Positions 1 through 8,832 of a DNA stretch of 64,000 nt are shown here, piece by piece. The position numbers were made by a program, and so were the translations under genes. Numbering within the stretch: the stretch's first letter is position 1; every line of letters begins with the position of its first letter. The notes under the pieces were generated by a model that saw nothing but the letters and a program-made list of their open reading frames with translations, searched no databases and was not told the origin of the DNA. The stretch comes from Ligustrum vulgare (Eukaryota; Streptophyta; Magnoliopsida; Lamiales; Oleaceae). The stretch spans positions 32,148,129-32,212,128 of the forward strand of contig OY743180.1 of the NCBI GenBank assembly GCA_963555705.1, written 5' to 3'.

Positions 1-27
1 ATCGCGTAAAAATTCTTGGTCGCTACA
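1..27 (-). repeat. Terminal piece of the 3' LTR
   Basis: These 27 bases match 6615-6641 perfectly. On the minus strand they are the first bases (TGTAGCGACCAAG...) of the 3' LTR, most of which lies left of the window. Confidence 0.8.
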
Positions 28-44
28 AACTTACCCCCTTAAAA
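28..44 (-). other. Polypurine tract
   Basis: On the minus strand AAGGGGGTAAGTT lies directly before the LTR start TGTAGC. This is the expected position and composition of the plus-strand primer of an LTR retrotransposon. Confidence 0.7.
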
Positions 45-957
45 TAATTTCGTCCTCGAAATTAAACTTACTTGATCTTATGATTTCTGAACACTTAATC
101 AGAATCTCTTCTTCTTCTTCTTATGTAGCATCATCGCTACCATATTTAACCCAACCATATTTAACCCACTGGACTTTGACTAAATGCATCAATTTGTTTT
201 CTTAAGACATGAACTTTTCTATCAATAATAGACATATGTCTACTCATAAATTCTTCTGAATCAAAATGAAAATTCCCAATCGTATGTGATATTTCATCAT
301 ATCTTGTAGTACTCATGTAACCTGTCACTTATCATCGTATCATGTAACCTCAAATATTCGTATTAATATCTCTAAAATTTCAATAAATCTTTACTAACAT
401 ATCATACCATAATAATTTGTCATTTCTTCTTATCACCAAATATCCCAAAATAATTAAAACGATTACCTGAATATTCTCTATGTAATATACCCAAACATGT
501 TATTCACATATCAACATAATCATCAGTTTATCTTTCCAATATTTGTAACCCAAAATTTCTGCAAAATTCAATAAACAAATATCTCCCAAATAATTAAAAT
601 TCTTAACTCAAATATCATAACATTTCCCGTAAGGTATTCCTTTCACTTGCACAAACTTATTAATCCTGATTCAATACAGTCCTTATTTCACTTTCACGTA
701 TCTTTGTATTATTTCTATACCTTGATTATTATATCAAAATATCAGTACCCAAAATCCAAGAAAATATTCCATATCTCAAATCCCGTCATCATCAAATCTT
801 CCTTTTATCAAGAAAGTAAACGGCGCATAACTCTTGTTCCCTCTTTTCCATTATTCTATTCCGCGCTTTCTTGCTGGAATCAATATCACGCGGATTTCCT
901 CCGATCCTTAATGCTTTTAAATAGTTCATGCTGGGAAGAGGTTAGATCCATCAAAAC

Positions 958-1509
958 ATGGATATCATTCTTACAAACATTCGCAAGTATTATTCCAGTC
1001 TTCCAATGAATGATCTGAGGAAAATTTATCGAATAAGACTCGAAAGATTGAGGTTGCTGATGGCTCATGGTGTTTCAGAAGATGTTCGCTGGTTGATCGA
1101 AGCAAAGGTTCGACAATCTGGTGAATTACCTATGACATTTCCAAAGCACATGCCTGGTTTAGGCAAAAGTACCTTCGCAAAGAAACAAAGAGCAAAAAGG
1201 CTGAATGGTTGCTACAAATGTGCTCGTTGGAACTGTGATACTCGTTGCAAAACAGTAGGATATTCTTCTACTAATCGGGATGATAAAATCAAATTCATAA
1301 AGGGTGGACTGAGTAAGGAGTCTTTGGATGATATTCGACTGACTCTTGAGACGCACCCAAGTGGTTATGTGCAACGTGAACTTTTCTCCTTATACGCTCA
1401 GTTTAACGGGGACAAAAATCGTTATAGTCTCCAAAATATAATAGCAAAAGATCCTGTTTGCCAATCTTTTTTACAAAATGAGGCTTCTGGCAGTTCATCA
1501 ATGATATAA
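958..1509 (+). CDS. Unrecognised 183-aa protein with a cysteine cluster, inside the LTR element
   Basis: Open reading frame of 183 codons, ATG to TAA, which I do not recognise. The N-terminal third is basic and probably helical. Around residues 85-97 there is a compact cluster, CYKCARWNCDTRC, that could bind a metal ion. The end is Ser-rich. It lies in the internal region of the 1-6641 element, antisense to it, and 337 bp upstream of and on the same strand as the LOG-like ORF. A TATA-like TTTTAAATA lies about 45 bp before the ATG. A consensus-like splice donor (AAG|GTAAAT) directly follows the stop codon. It could be a captured host fragment or an antisense ORF of the kind known in some Ty3 elements. 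Whether it is expressed is unknown. Confidence 0.45.
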   Translation: MDIILTNIRKYYSSLPMNDLRKIYRIRLERLRLLMAHGVSEDVRWLIEAKVRQSGELPMTFPKHMPGLGKSTFAKKQRAKRLNGCYKCARWNCDTRCKTVGYSSTNRDDKIKFIKGGLSKESLDDIRLTLETHPSGYVQRELFSLYAQFNGDKNRYSLQNIIAKDPVCQSFLQNEASGSSSMI

Positions 1510-1564
1510 GGTAAATCTCTTGATACACATTTAAAATATTTTGCTGTTTTCTTTCACGCGTTTT

Positions 1565-1658
1565 GGAAATAAAATATATTTTCCTTTCTCGAGTTTTGAT
1601 AAAGCTGGAAATAAATATATTTTCCTTTCTCGAGGTTTGATAAAGCTGGAAATAAATC
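1565..1658. repeat. 42-bp tandem duplication
   Basis: Two copies of a 42-bp unit starting GGAAATAAA (1565 and 1607), plus the first 10 bases of a third copy at 1649. The array lies between the two plus-strand ORFs. Confidence 0.75.
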
Positions 1659-1846
1659 ACCGAAAGGTGATATCTTTGGTAAAACAGTCAAAAGTTGGCC
1701 GATTTTGTCAAAAGTAAATCTTTACTTTTTCAGAATCAATGAAAAACAGTAAGTTTTTCCGGCTTGAAATAGCCAAACATATTTCATAGTTCAGGCATCC
1801 CAAAATCACATCTTCTTCGTAAGTTTTCTCTTCTATACTATCAAAG

Positions 1847-2500
1847 ATGGAAGCACCAAAACTTCGACAGATCAAAACTATTTGTGTATTTTGTGGATCA
1901 AAAGTGGGGAAAGGCTTCAGTTATCTAGAAGCGGCCGTAGATCTTGGAAAGAAACTGGGGGAAAAAGGTATCACTCTTGTGTATGGGGGTGGTAGCAGTG
2001 GTCTAATGGGTTGTGTTTCCCAATCTGCTCTTGCAGAGAAATCAAAAGTAATCGGTGTCATACATGTCCCTTTGGTAGATGTTGCAGGAAAAACACGAGG
2101 GCATGAAGTTCAAACCTTATCCATCCATGAACGCATAACTTGTATGCTATATGGTTCTGATGCCTTTATAGCCCTTCCCGGAGGTTTTGGTACCTTAGAA
2201 GAAATCTTTAACATTACCTCGTGGGCTCAACTAGATCTCCATACTAAGCCTATTGGGCTTCTGAATGTTAACAATTTCTTTGATGGCTTGTTAACCTTTC
2301 TTGATTATGCTGTGGAACAGGGATTCATCTCTCCATTTTCCAGAAGACTCCTTATTTCTGCTCCTACTATTGATGAACTACTGGATAAGCTGCAGTCATA
2401 TATCTCAATACAAGATCCAGCAGGGGTTAAGATAGATTGGTCGCAAGGAAGGGGAATCAAGCGAAAATGGAGTCCGGTTAATGTAAACTTAACTTTATGA
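1847..2500 (+). CDS. LOG-family cytokinin riboside 5'-monophosphate phosphoribohydrolase, intronless copy
   Basis: 217 codons, ATG to TGA. LOG enzymes release active cytokinin bases from their riboside 5'-monophosphates in one step in the cytosol. The Rossmann-like start ICVFCGS (about residues 12-18), the glycine-rich YGGGSSGLMG (46-55), an HER motif near residue 93 and the family signature PGGFGTLEE (about 111-119) are all present. The length fits the family's usual 200-230 residues. The Lys that usually follows the Arg of the HER motif is Ile here, as I recall for the divergent LOGL10-like branch, which this copy resembles most (NNFFDGLLTF, AVEQGFIS). Plant LOG genes usually have several introns and this copy has none, so it is probably a retrocopy. 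It sits antisense in a retrotransposon that lacks gag/pol. The frame is open throughout with no visible lesion. No poly-A remnant is seen after the stop. Confidence 0.88.
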   Translation: MEAPKLRQIKTICVFCGSKVGKGFSYLEAAVDLGKKLGEKGITLVYGGGSSGLMGCVSQSALAEKSKVIGVIHVPLVDVAGKTRGHEVQTLSIHERITCMLYGSDAFIALPGGFGTLEEIFNITSWAQLDLHTKPIGLLNVNNFFDGLLTFLDYAVEQGFISPFSRRLLISAPTIDELLDKLQSYISIQDPAGVKIDWSQGRGIKRKWSPVNVNLTL

Positions 2501-2510
2501 ATCTTAGAAT

Positions 2511-2736
2511 AGGTGGGGGTAGAGTACGGAGTATTCTTACTCTCGAGACACCCCTCTAATTTCCTAGGATTTTCCTTAATGTTTAAATCTTGTGTGTACC
2601 TCAAAGGTTCCAGGTGGTAGATTACGGAGTATTCTTACTCTCGAAACACACCTTTTTGAAGGTTTCTTTATTTCCTCAAAAGGTCAGAGGTGGTAGGATA
2701 CGGCTACTCCGGAAACACATCTCTCAATTTGAGGAA
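2511..2736. repeat. Three degenerate hairpin-forming repeats downstream of the LOG-like ORF
   Basis: A motif of about 42 bp (GGTGG, then TACGGAGTATTCTTACTC, then ACACCT) occurs at about 2511-2553, 2612-2653 and 2689-2725, the last copy more diverged. In the first two copies GAGTA/TACTC and AGGTG/CACCT can pair. The third copy is flanked by the 9-bp inverted repeat TTCCTCAAA (2672-2680) and TTTGAGGAA (2728-2736). It could lie in the 3' UTR of the LOG-like transcript. Confidence 0.6.
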
Positions 2737-3462
2737 TTTCCCATGTTGCTTTCTTTTGCTTTTGCGTGTTTTCATGTATTTCCTTTCTAGGGTGACTCTT
2801 GTGTGTTCTCCTTATGAGAAAATAATAATATCTCTGTTATCATCTACTAAATCTCGTTTGTGATGTAAATGAACTTGTATGTCTAACTTCAATTCTCTTA
2901 GTGATTGCATACCATACTATGCTCTTAACTCCAAACGATAAAATTCTAGGCAGAGTTTTCCTTTGAAATTTGGACTTATCCAAATCGTAAGCATACTTCA
3001 TAACTCACAATAATAACTAATTGTACATTTGATCACAATTTCATCAAACTTCAATATCATCATAAATATTCCAGAAAATCAATTCATAATTCCTCAACAT
3101 AGAAATTTCAAATCATAATTTCTAATATCACCATATCAAGTCCTTATTTCTCAATAATTAAGAGCCTAAACTTTAAATCTCCAACTTCATAATTCTTCTC
3201 ATAAAAATCTCAATAAAATCATATCACTTATAATCTCAACATCTCATCATAACTTCATAAAACTGACTTTCTATTTCTCGTTTAATCTAAACGATGAATA
3301 ATTCGAAAATATTATCTAGTCCTTTCTGTTGACTTCTCATACTTAGTGCCATGTCTAAAATCAATTATGCAAAGTCCATTTAGGGCTCATCATTTCTAAA
3401 CTTGACGACAAAGATTATTTTGAAAATCATTCGTAAATCATATTTTTTTTTTTTTTTTTTTC

Positions 3463-3744
3463 AAAATTGAAACTTGAAGAGTGGTACCAATAATCATCCA
3501 CAGTTTTTCCTTGCTTTTAAGCAAAGGTAGTGATAAAGGGATAAATTATTGAACCGAAAATTGAAACTTGAAGAGTGGTACCAATAATCATCCACAGTTT
3601 TTCCTTGCTTTTAAGCAAAGGTAGTGATAAAGGGATAAATTATTGAACCGAAAATTGAAACTTGAAGAGGAAGTACTAATAACCATCCACAGTTTTTCCC
3701 TTGTTTTTACACAAAGGTAGTGATAAAGGGATAAATTATTGTAC
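3463..3744. repeat. Three tandem copies of a 94-bp unit
   Basis: Units start at 3463, 3557 and 3651 (AAAATTGAAACTTGAAGAG). The first two are almost identical and the third is diverged. A T-tract (3443-3461) precedes them. The array lies in the non-coding internal region of the 1-6641 element. Confidence 0.85.
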
Positions 3745-4460
3745 AATTCATTATCAATTTTGTTTGTTTAATATATTATTCCATATATTTTGGGCCAAAG
3801 TTACAACCCAACTTAATTTCTAATTGAGTCAATCTTACTAAGCTTAATATGAACCAAAATTCATATCAATATCCTCTATGTCTCATGATTCTACATTAAA
3901 ATGAATAAATTAAAATTTAGGCTTCTATCAATTCATATCATACTCAACATGTATATTTCACTTAAAGATTCATAACATATGAATATTTCATACTTAACAT
4001 TTCTTAATAAAATCGTAAATGACTTGCAAAGCATATAACATACCTGGTTCGAGGAGTCAATACGTGGAGAGTGACATAGTAGAGTGATGAGTTAAAATAT
4101 TTTAAAAAAAAAATTATTATTAATCATTTCGCATCTTTACATAAGATTGGGCCTAATTAACCCAAATAAAATTTTATCGTCAAATCTTATTTTCCTTTAG
4201 TCCCCGAACTTCTAGAAATTTATCAAAGACATCAATATAAACATCATATCACTAACTAATTATATTCCATAAAATCTTCAGAACATTACAAACTCCCTTG
4301 CTTAAAATGAATTTTGTCCTTGAAATTCGCACATCAAATTTCATCATACTTTTCAAAATCATAACCATACTTGACATGTGAAAATTCAATTTTTTTTTTT
4401 TTTTTTTTTTTTTAAGAAATAAAATTTCAAAAATCTACAGAATCGTTTTTAAAACTCTTG

Positions 4461-4474
4461 TCTCTGATACCAAC
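4461..4474 (-). other. Primer binding site (initiator Met-tRNA type)
   Basis: On the minus strand GTTGGTATCAGAGA directly follows the LTR end ...TCACA. TGGTATCAGAG is the standard plant initiator-Met tRNA primer site. Confidence 0.8.
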
Positions 4475-4981
4475 TGTGACGACCCGAATTCTCGACCATT
4501 CGAGTGCCACTAAAAGTGACTCATATCATATTATCGAGACTTAAATAGAAATGTAAAATTATTCAAAAGAATAATTAGAATCCCATAATTTTATTTGTGA
4601 ATAAAAATAGAACATAATTTTCTTACATAAAGTTCAACATAATTATCTCATCAATCTTAACCACTTTTGCCACTTCCATGTTGACCGCCTCGAACCTTCA
4701 ATTATCTGAAAATGGTAAATATCGTGGAGTGAGATTTATAAAATCCCAGTAAGTATACCAAGCATAAATTTTCTTTTGAAAGCATATGGATCATTTTCAT
4801 CATAACATAGGATAGGATCGAAATACTCATAAACATAGGGAGACACAAGAATTTTACCGAACTTAAATGGAAAGAATTCTTATGTGTAGCGCTACTAAAC
4901 TCCGGTCCCCTTAGCATAATCATAAACATATCATATGGAACCCATAACAATCTTGTGAGATTGATTTCATAGCAATGATCC

Positions 4982-5640
4982 AAACATTTTCATAAAAACA
5001 TAAGATATACTTACTTTTCATAAAAACATAAGGTGTATTTACCTTTCATAAAAACATACTTACTTTTCATAAAAATATAAGATATACTTACTTGTCATAA
5101 AAACATACTTACTTTTCATAAAAACATAAGGTGTATTTACCTTTCATAAAAACATACTTACTTTTCATAAAAATATAAGATATACTTACTTGTCATAAAA
5201 ACATACTTACTTTTCATAAAAACATAAGGTGTATTTACCTTTCATAAAAACATACTTACTTTTCATAAAAACATAAGATATACTTACATTTCATAAAAAC
5301 ATACTTACTTTACATAAAAACATAAGATATACTTACATTTCATAAAAACATACTTACTTTACATAAAAACATAAGGTGTATTTACCTTTCATAAAAACAT
5401 ACTTACTTTTCATAAAAACATAAGATATACTTACTTGTCATAAAAACATACTTACTTTTCATAAAAACATAAGGTGTATTTACCTTTCATAAAAACATAC
5501 TTACTTTTCATAAAAACATAAGATATACTTACTTGTCATAAAAACATACTTACTTTTCATAAAAACATAAGGTGTATTTACCTTTCATAAAAACATACTT
5601 ACTTTTCATAAAAACATAAGATATACTTACCTTTTAAAAG
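4982..5640. repeat. 98-bp higher-order tandem array inside the LTR
   Basis: Subunits of about 24-25 bp (CATAAAAACATA...CTTAC) are arranged in blocks of four. The marker AGGTGTATTT recurs at 5031, 5129, 5227, 5374, 5472 and 5570, spaced 98, 98, 147, 98 and 98 bp. The period is therefore 98 bp, with one extra half-unit of 49 bp. Confidence 0.9.
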
Positions 5641-5859
5641 ATTAAAATGAAGTGTAGTAGTAAATGGACCAAAACTTTCTTGACCACCTTGAATTTCTCT
5701 TACTTGTGGATTTTGTCAAGAGATTGGAAATAAGTGTATATGTGTAGAGTTGTGTGTAAAAGAGATGGGTTTAAATAGATGTATAAAGTTGGCATATTGT
5801 AAACATAATCATTCAATTCTATTAATTTTAACACATCCTTTTCTTAAAGTAAAGCACCA

Positions 5860-6310
5860 TTCATATACTTTTCCATATTTATACAAATATTATGCTCTTC
5901 ATGATTACATATAATGGAGTCTTATCAACCATTCATATACTTTTCCATATTTATACAAATATTATGCTCTTCATGATTACATATAATGGAGTCTTATCAA
6001 CCATTCATATACTTTTCCATATTTATACAAATATTATGCTCTTCATGATTACATATAATGGAATCTTATCAACCATTCATATACTTTTCCATATTTATAC
6101 AAATATTATGCTCTTCATGATTACATATAATGGAGTCTATAATTCATTCATATACTTTTCCATATTTATACAAATATTATGCTCTTCATGATTACATATA
6201 ATGGAGTATATAATTCATTCATATACTTTTCCATATTTATACAAATATTATGCTCTTCATGATTACATATAATGGAGTATATAATTCATTCATATACTTT
6301 TCCATATTTA
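5860..6310. repeat. 72/71-bp tandem array inside the LTR
   Basis: TATGCTCTTC recurs at 5891, 5963, 6035, 6107, 6178 and 6249. The 72-bp period is a multiple of three, so a repetitive reading frame stays open by chance (5892-6191). It is not a gene. Confidence 0.9.
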
Positions 6311-6641
6311 TTAAATTAAGATTCTCATAATTATTATATATAATGGAACCTCTCATGCTTGCATATATTTTCTTAATTTCAATAATAAAAATAATTTTTG
6401 TATAAATAAATATTGGGATAACATTGAATTAAGTACTTGGACTTAATATACTTTAAATCAAGAGAATGGAGATATTTTTAGAAATTCGGAATTTAATTTA
6501 AAATCGAACGATCTCGATTATTTCTTGACTTGGCTATACGAATACGTCGTGGCGTTAACTTAATAAAAATGGGTGAAATAGTAGCGACACGATTTTCTAT
6601 TAAAATAATTATTAATCGCGTAAAAATTCTTGGTCGCTACA

Positions 6642-8082
6642 GTTTTAAATGTATTTCAACAAAAAATATTCAAAATGCAAAAAAGAATTTTGGGAATTTT
6701 TTATTTTTTATTTTTATTTTTTATAGGAATTATCCTAACTTGGAACTAAGCTTAAAATAAAGATTTTAAGTTTTATTTTATTTATTTATTTATTTATTTG
6801 AGAATTATCCTAACTTGGAACTAAGTCTAAATAATTTTATTTTTATTTTTATTTTTTTTTGAAAAATTATCCTAACTTGGAACTAAGCCTAAAATAATGT
6901 TTTATTGAATTCAATATCAACATTACAAAAAAAATTAAGTGGGAATTTTTGTTGTTATATTTCAAAAAATACCTTGATAAATGGACTATGGTAGTTTTGA
7001 AAGAACTTGTATTTTCTGAATTTTATTAGAACCAAAGCTTCCTCAAATCCTGAACTTGACCAATCTGTGTTAACATAAACTCTTAGTGCTTAAATTAGTG
7101 TGTTGCGGTAACCATGGTTTCAGTGTATTGTGAAAGGAAATTTGAGTTTGAGTCAGCAGTATTCCGCAAGCAAATTAATTAAAAATAGTTTATGTAGTAT
7201 TCTGCAAAATTTTAAATAGAACTTGTTTTTCAGCTTCTCATTTTCAAAAATAATTTTCAGAAATGACAAACCAAACGAATCTTCAGCAAATTTGAAAACA
7301 AAAATAAAAACAGAAAAAATAAAATATTTTCGAAAATAAAAATACAAAATAAAATACAAACAGAATGCCACCTAATGACTGTTTGGGAGAATTTAAAATA
7401 AGATTTTTTATTCAAGCTAAAGTTAAAGTCAACAATTAAATTAAATACGCAGATCAGACCCATAACTTTTCAGACACATTTTATTAATTTCTATCAAAAC
7501 TATTAAAAATCTCGTTTTAATCATCATCAAACGGTGACTATATACATTTAAACTAAAATTTCAGTTTTGATTTTTTCTTTTCTAAAGAGTTTAAAAATTA
7601 TTTATTTTATATTCTTCATTAAAATATATTTTACTTTTTAAATAAATTAACTAATGATTTTGATAAGAATTTAAGTGGGTTTAACAATAAAACGTTTAAG
7701 ACTCACCCTGCTTTGAAAATAAAATAAAAAATCTATTTTTATCAATAATTTAAACACAATTGTTTGAATTAAAAATAGAAGAAATTCATTAAAAGCATAA
7801 AATGTGTTCTTTGAATTGTTCAATTAAAGAATGTGTTTATTAATGAAATAGTATTGCCCAACATATAGCTAAAAGATAATTTTCAAATTAAAAATAATAT
7901 ATATTAAATGTATAACAGGAAATAAAATTTGATTGGACAATATTCTAAAAGTAAATTAAAAAGTAATGACGCTAAATTAATACTAATTGAATAATCAATT
8001 TCGATTAGCCAACGTGGATAAATTAATATTTTTGAAATAAGAAGTAAAATAAATGTAAAATAAGTTTATATAAATGAATTAA
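6642..8082. other. AT-rich DNA with a short repeat, no gene
   Basis: No credible coding sequence. A 23-bp motif (AATTATCCTAACTTGGAACT...) occurs three times, at 6728, 6803 and 6865, separated by T-rich stretches. Confidence 0.6.
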
Positions 8083-8619
8083 GGCCCTGTTTGATTACAC
8101 TCCATTTTCCATGGAAAATGGAAAATGTTTTCCAATTCTCACTTTTGGTTTGTTTGTTTGACAAAATTTTCCATGTAAAACATTTTCCGCGGACCCCACT
8201 TTTTCTTCCATTTTCCTTGATTTGTTGGAAAAGATTTTCTTTGGGTTTTGGTGGAAAAATGTTTTCCATGGTAGATGGAAAATGATTTTGGACACGTTTA
8301 ATCAATTTTGTTGTTGTTAATTGACTTATTTTCTTTCCAAAAAATAATATTATCATCATCAAGTACAAATATATTTAAAAAGTAAAAAAAAAAAAAAAAA
8401 ATTTTTGATTAAAATAGCAAAAAATTACTTTATTTTCCATGAAAAATAATGTCAATCAAACAACAAAAGTTGAAAAATTCCCTACTTTTTCCACCTAGAA
8501 AATTAAACAAATCAAACACATTAAACTTCTAATTCCCAGTAATTCAATTACCTAGAATTCAATTCCCTGGAATTCATTTTCTTTCCACCCAAATTCCACC
8601 ATCGCTATCAAACGGACCC
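8083..8619 (-). mobile_element. PIF/Harbinger-type MITE, 537 bp
   Basis: Flanked by TAA on both sides (8080-8082 and 8620-8622), the 3-bp TSD of this superfamily. The right end, read inward, is GGGTCCGTTTGATAGC and the left end is GGCCCTGTTTGATTAC. The right-end sequence, including the CATCGCTATCAAAC terminus and the adjacent TTTCCACCCAAATT block, also occurs in inverted orientation at the left end of the large Harbinger element (13586) and of the MITE at 20385. No coding capacity. Confidence 0.85.
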
Positions 8620-8683
8620 TAAGGGTATTATTGAGGAAAAAAAGAAAATAATATGGGGATAAAATGTGAAATCAAAAGATTTA

Positions 8684-8832
8684 CACTCATTCAAGATATA
8701 GATAGATAGAATAGATAGATATAGAAGATAGATGTGGAAGATCCGAAAATGTAAATATAGATAGATAGATGTACATGTGGATTGTAGATAAATGAAGAAG
8801 ATAGATAATAGATGTAGATTGTAGATAGATGT
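8684..8832. repeat. GATA-type microsatellite
   Basis: Degenerate runs of GATA, GATAGAT and GTAGAT with short interruptions. Confidence 0.8.

Larger units (their letters stand above)
1..6641 (-). mobile_element. Non-autonomous LTR retrotransposon (LARD-like) carrying a LOG-type gene
   Basis: The last 27 bases of one LTR (1-27) are identical to 6615-6641, the outer end of a full LTR at 4475-6641. Read on the minus strand, the LTR starts TGTAGCGACC and ends GGGTCGTCACA. It is followed by a Met-tRNA type primer site (4461-4474), and a polypurine tract precedes the other LTR (28-44). The element therefore runs on the minus strand, with a 4.4 kb internal region at 28-4474. I see no gag, protease, RT, RNase H or integrase there. 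The only long ORFs are two on the opposite strand (958-1509 and 1847-2500). This is the layout of a large retrotransposon derivative that must move with proteins supplied by a relative, probably a Ty3-type element. The left LTR continues outside the window, so the TSD cannot be checked. Confidence 0.85.
4475..6641 (-). repeat. 5' LTR, 2167 bp
   Basis: Bounded by TGTGACGACCC (plus strand, 4475) and CGCTACA (6641). The ends form an imperfect inverted pair, TGTAGCGACC and TGTGACGACCC. Much of the LTR consists of two satellite-like arrays (4982-5640 and 5860-6310). Confidence 0.82.

Noticed and set aside
647..1009. 120-codon ORF overlapping the 183-codon ORF
   Set aside because: Very biased composition, no homology, and it overlaps the better candidate in another frame.
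4982..5640. CRISPR-like regular spacing
   Set aside because: Subunits are continuous variants of one 24-25 bp sequence with no unique spacers, in a plant LTR. It is a satellite-type array.
5892..6191. 99-codon ORF with a repeated 24-residue unit
   Set aside because: It is a by-product of the 72-bp tandem array, which is divisible by three. There is no homology and it lies within an LTR.
8091..8368. Several overlapping ORFs of 64-100 codons on both strands
   Set aside because: They lie inside the Harbinger MITE and recur at 20612-21021 in the related MITE. They are fortuitous frames in TTTTCC-rich sequence.
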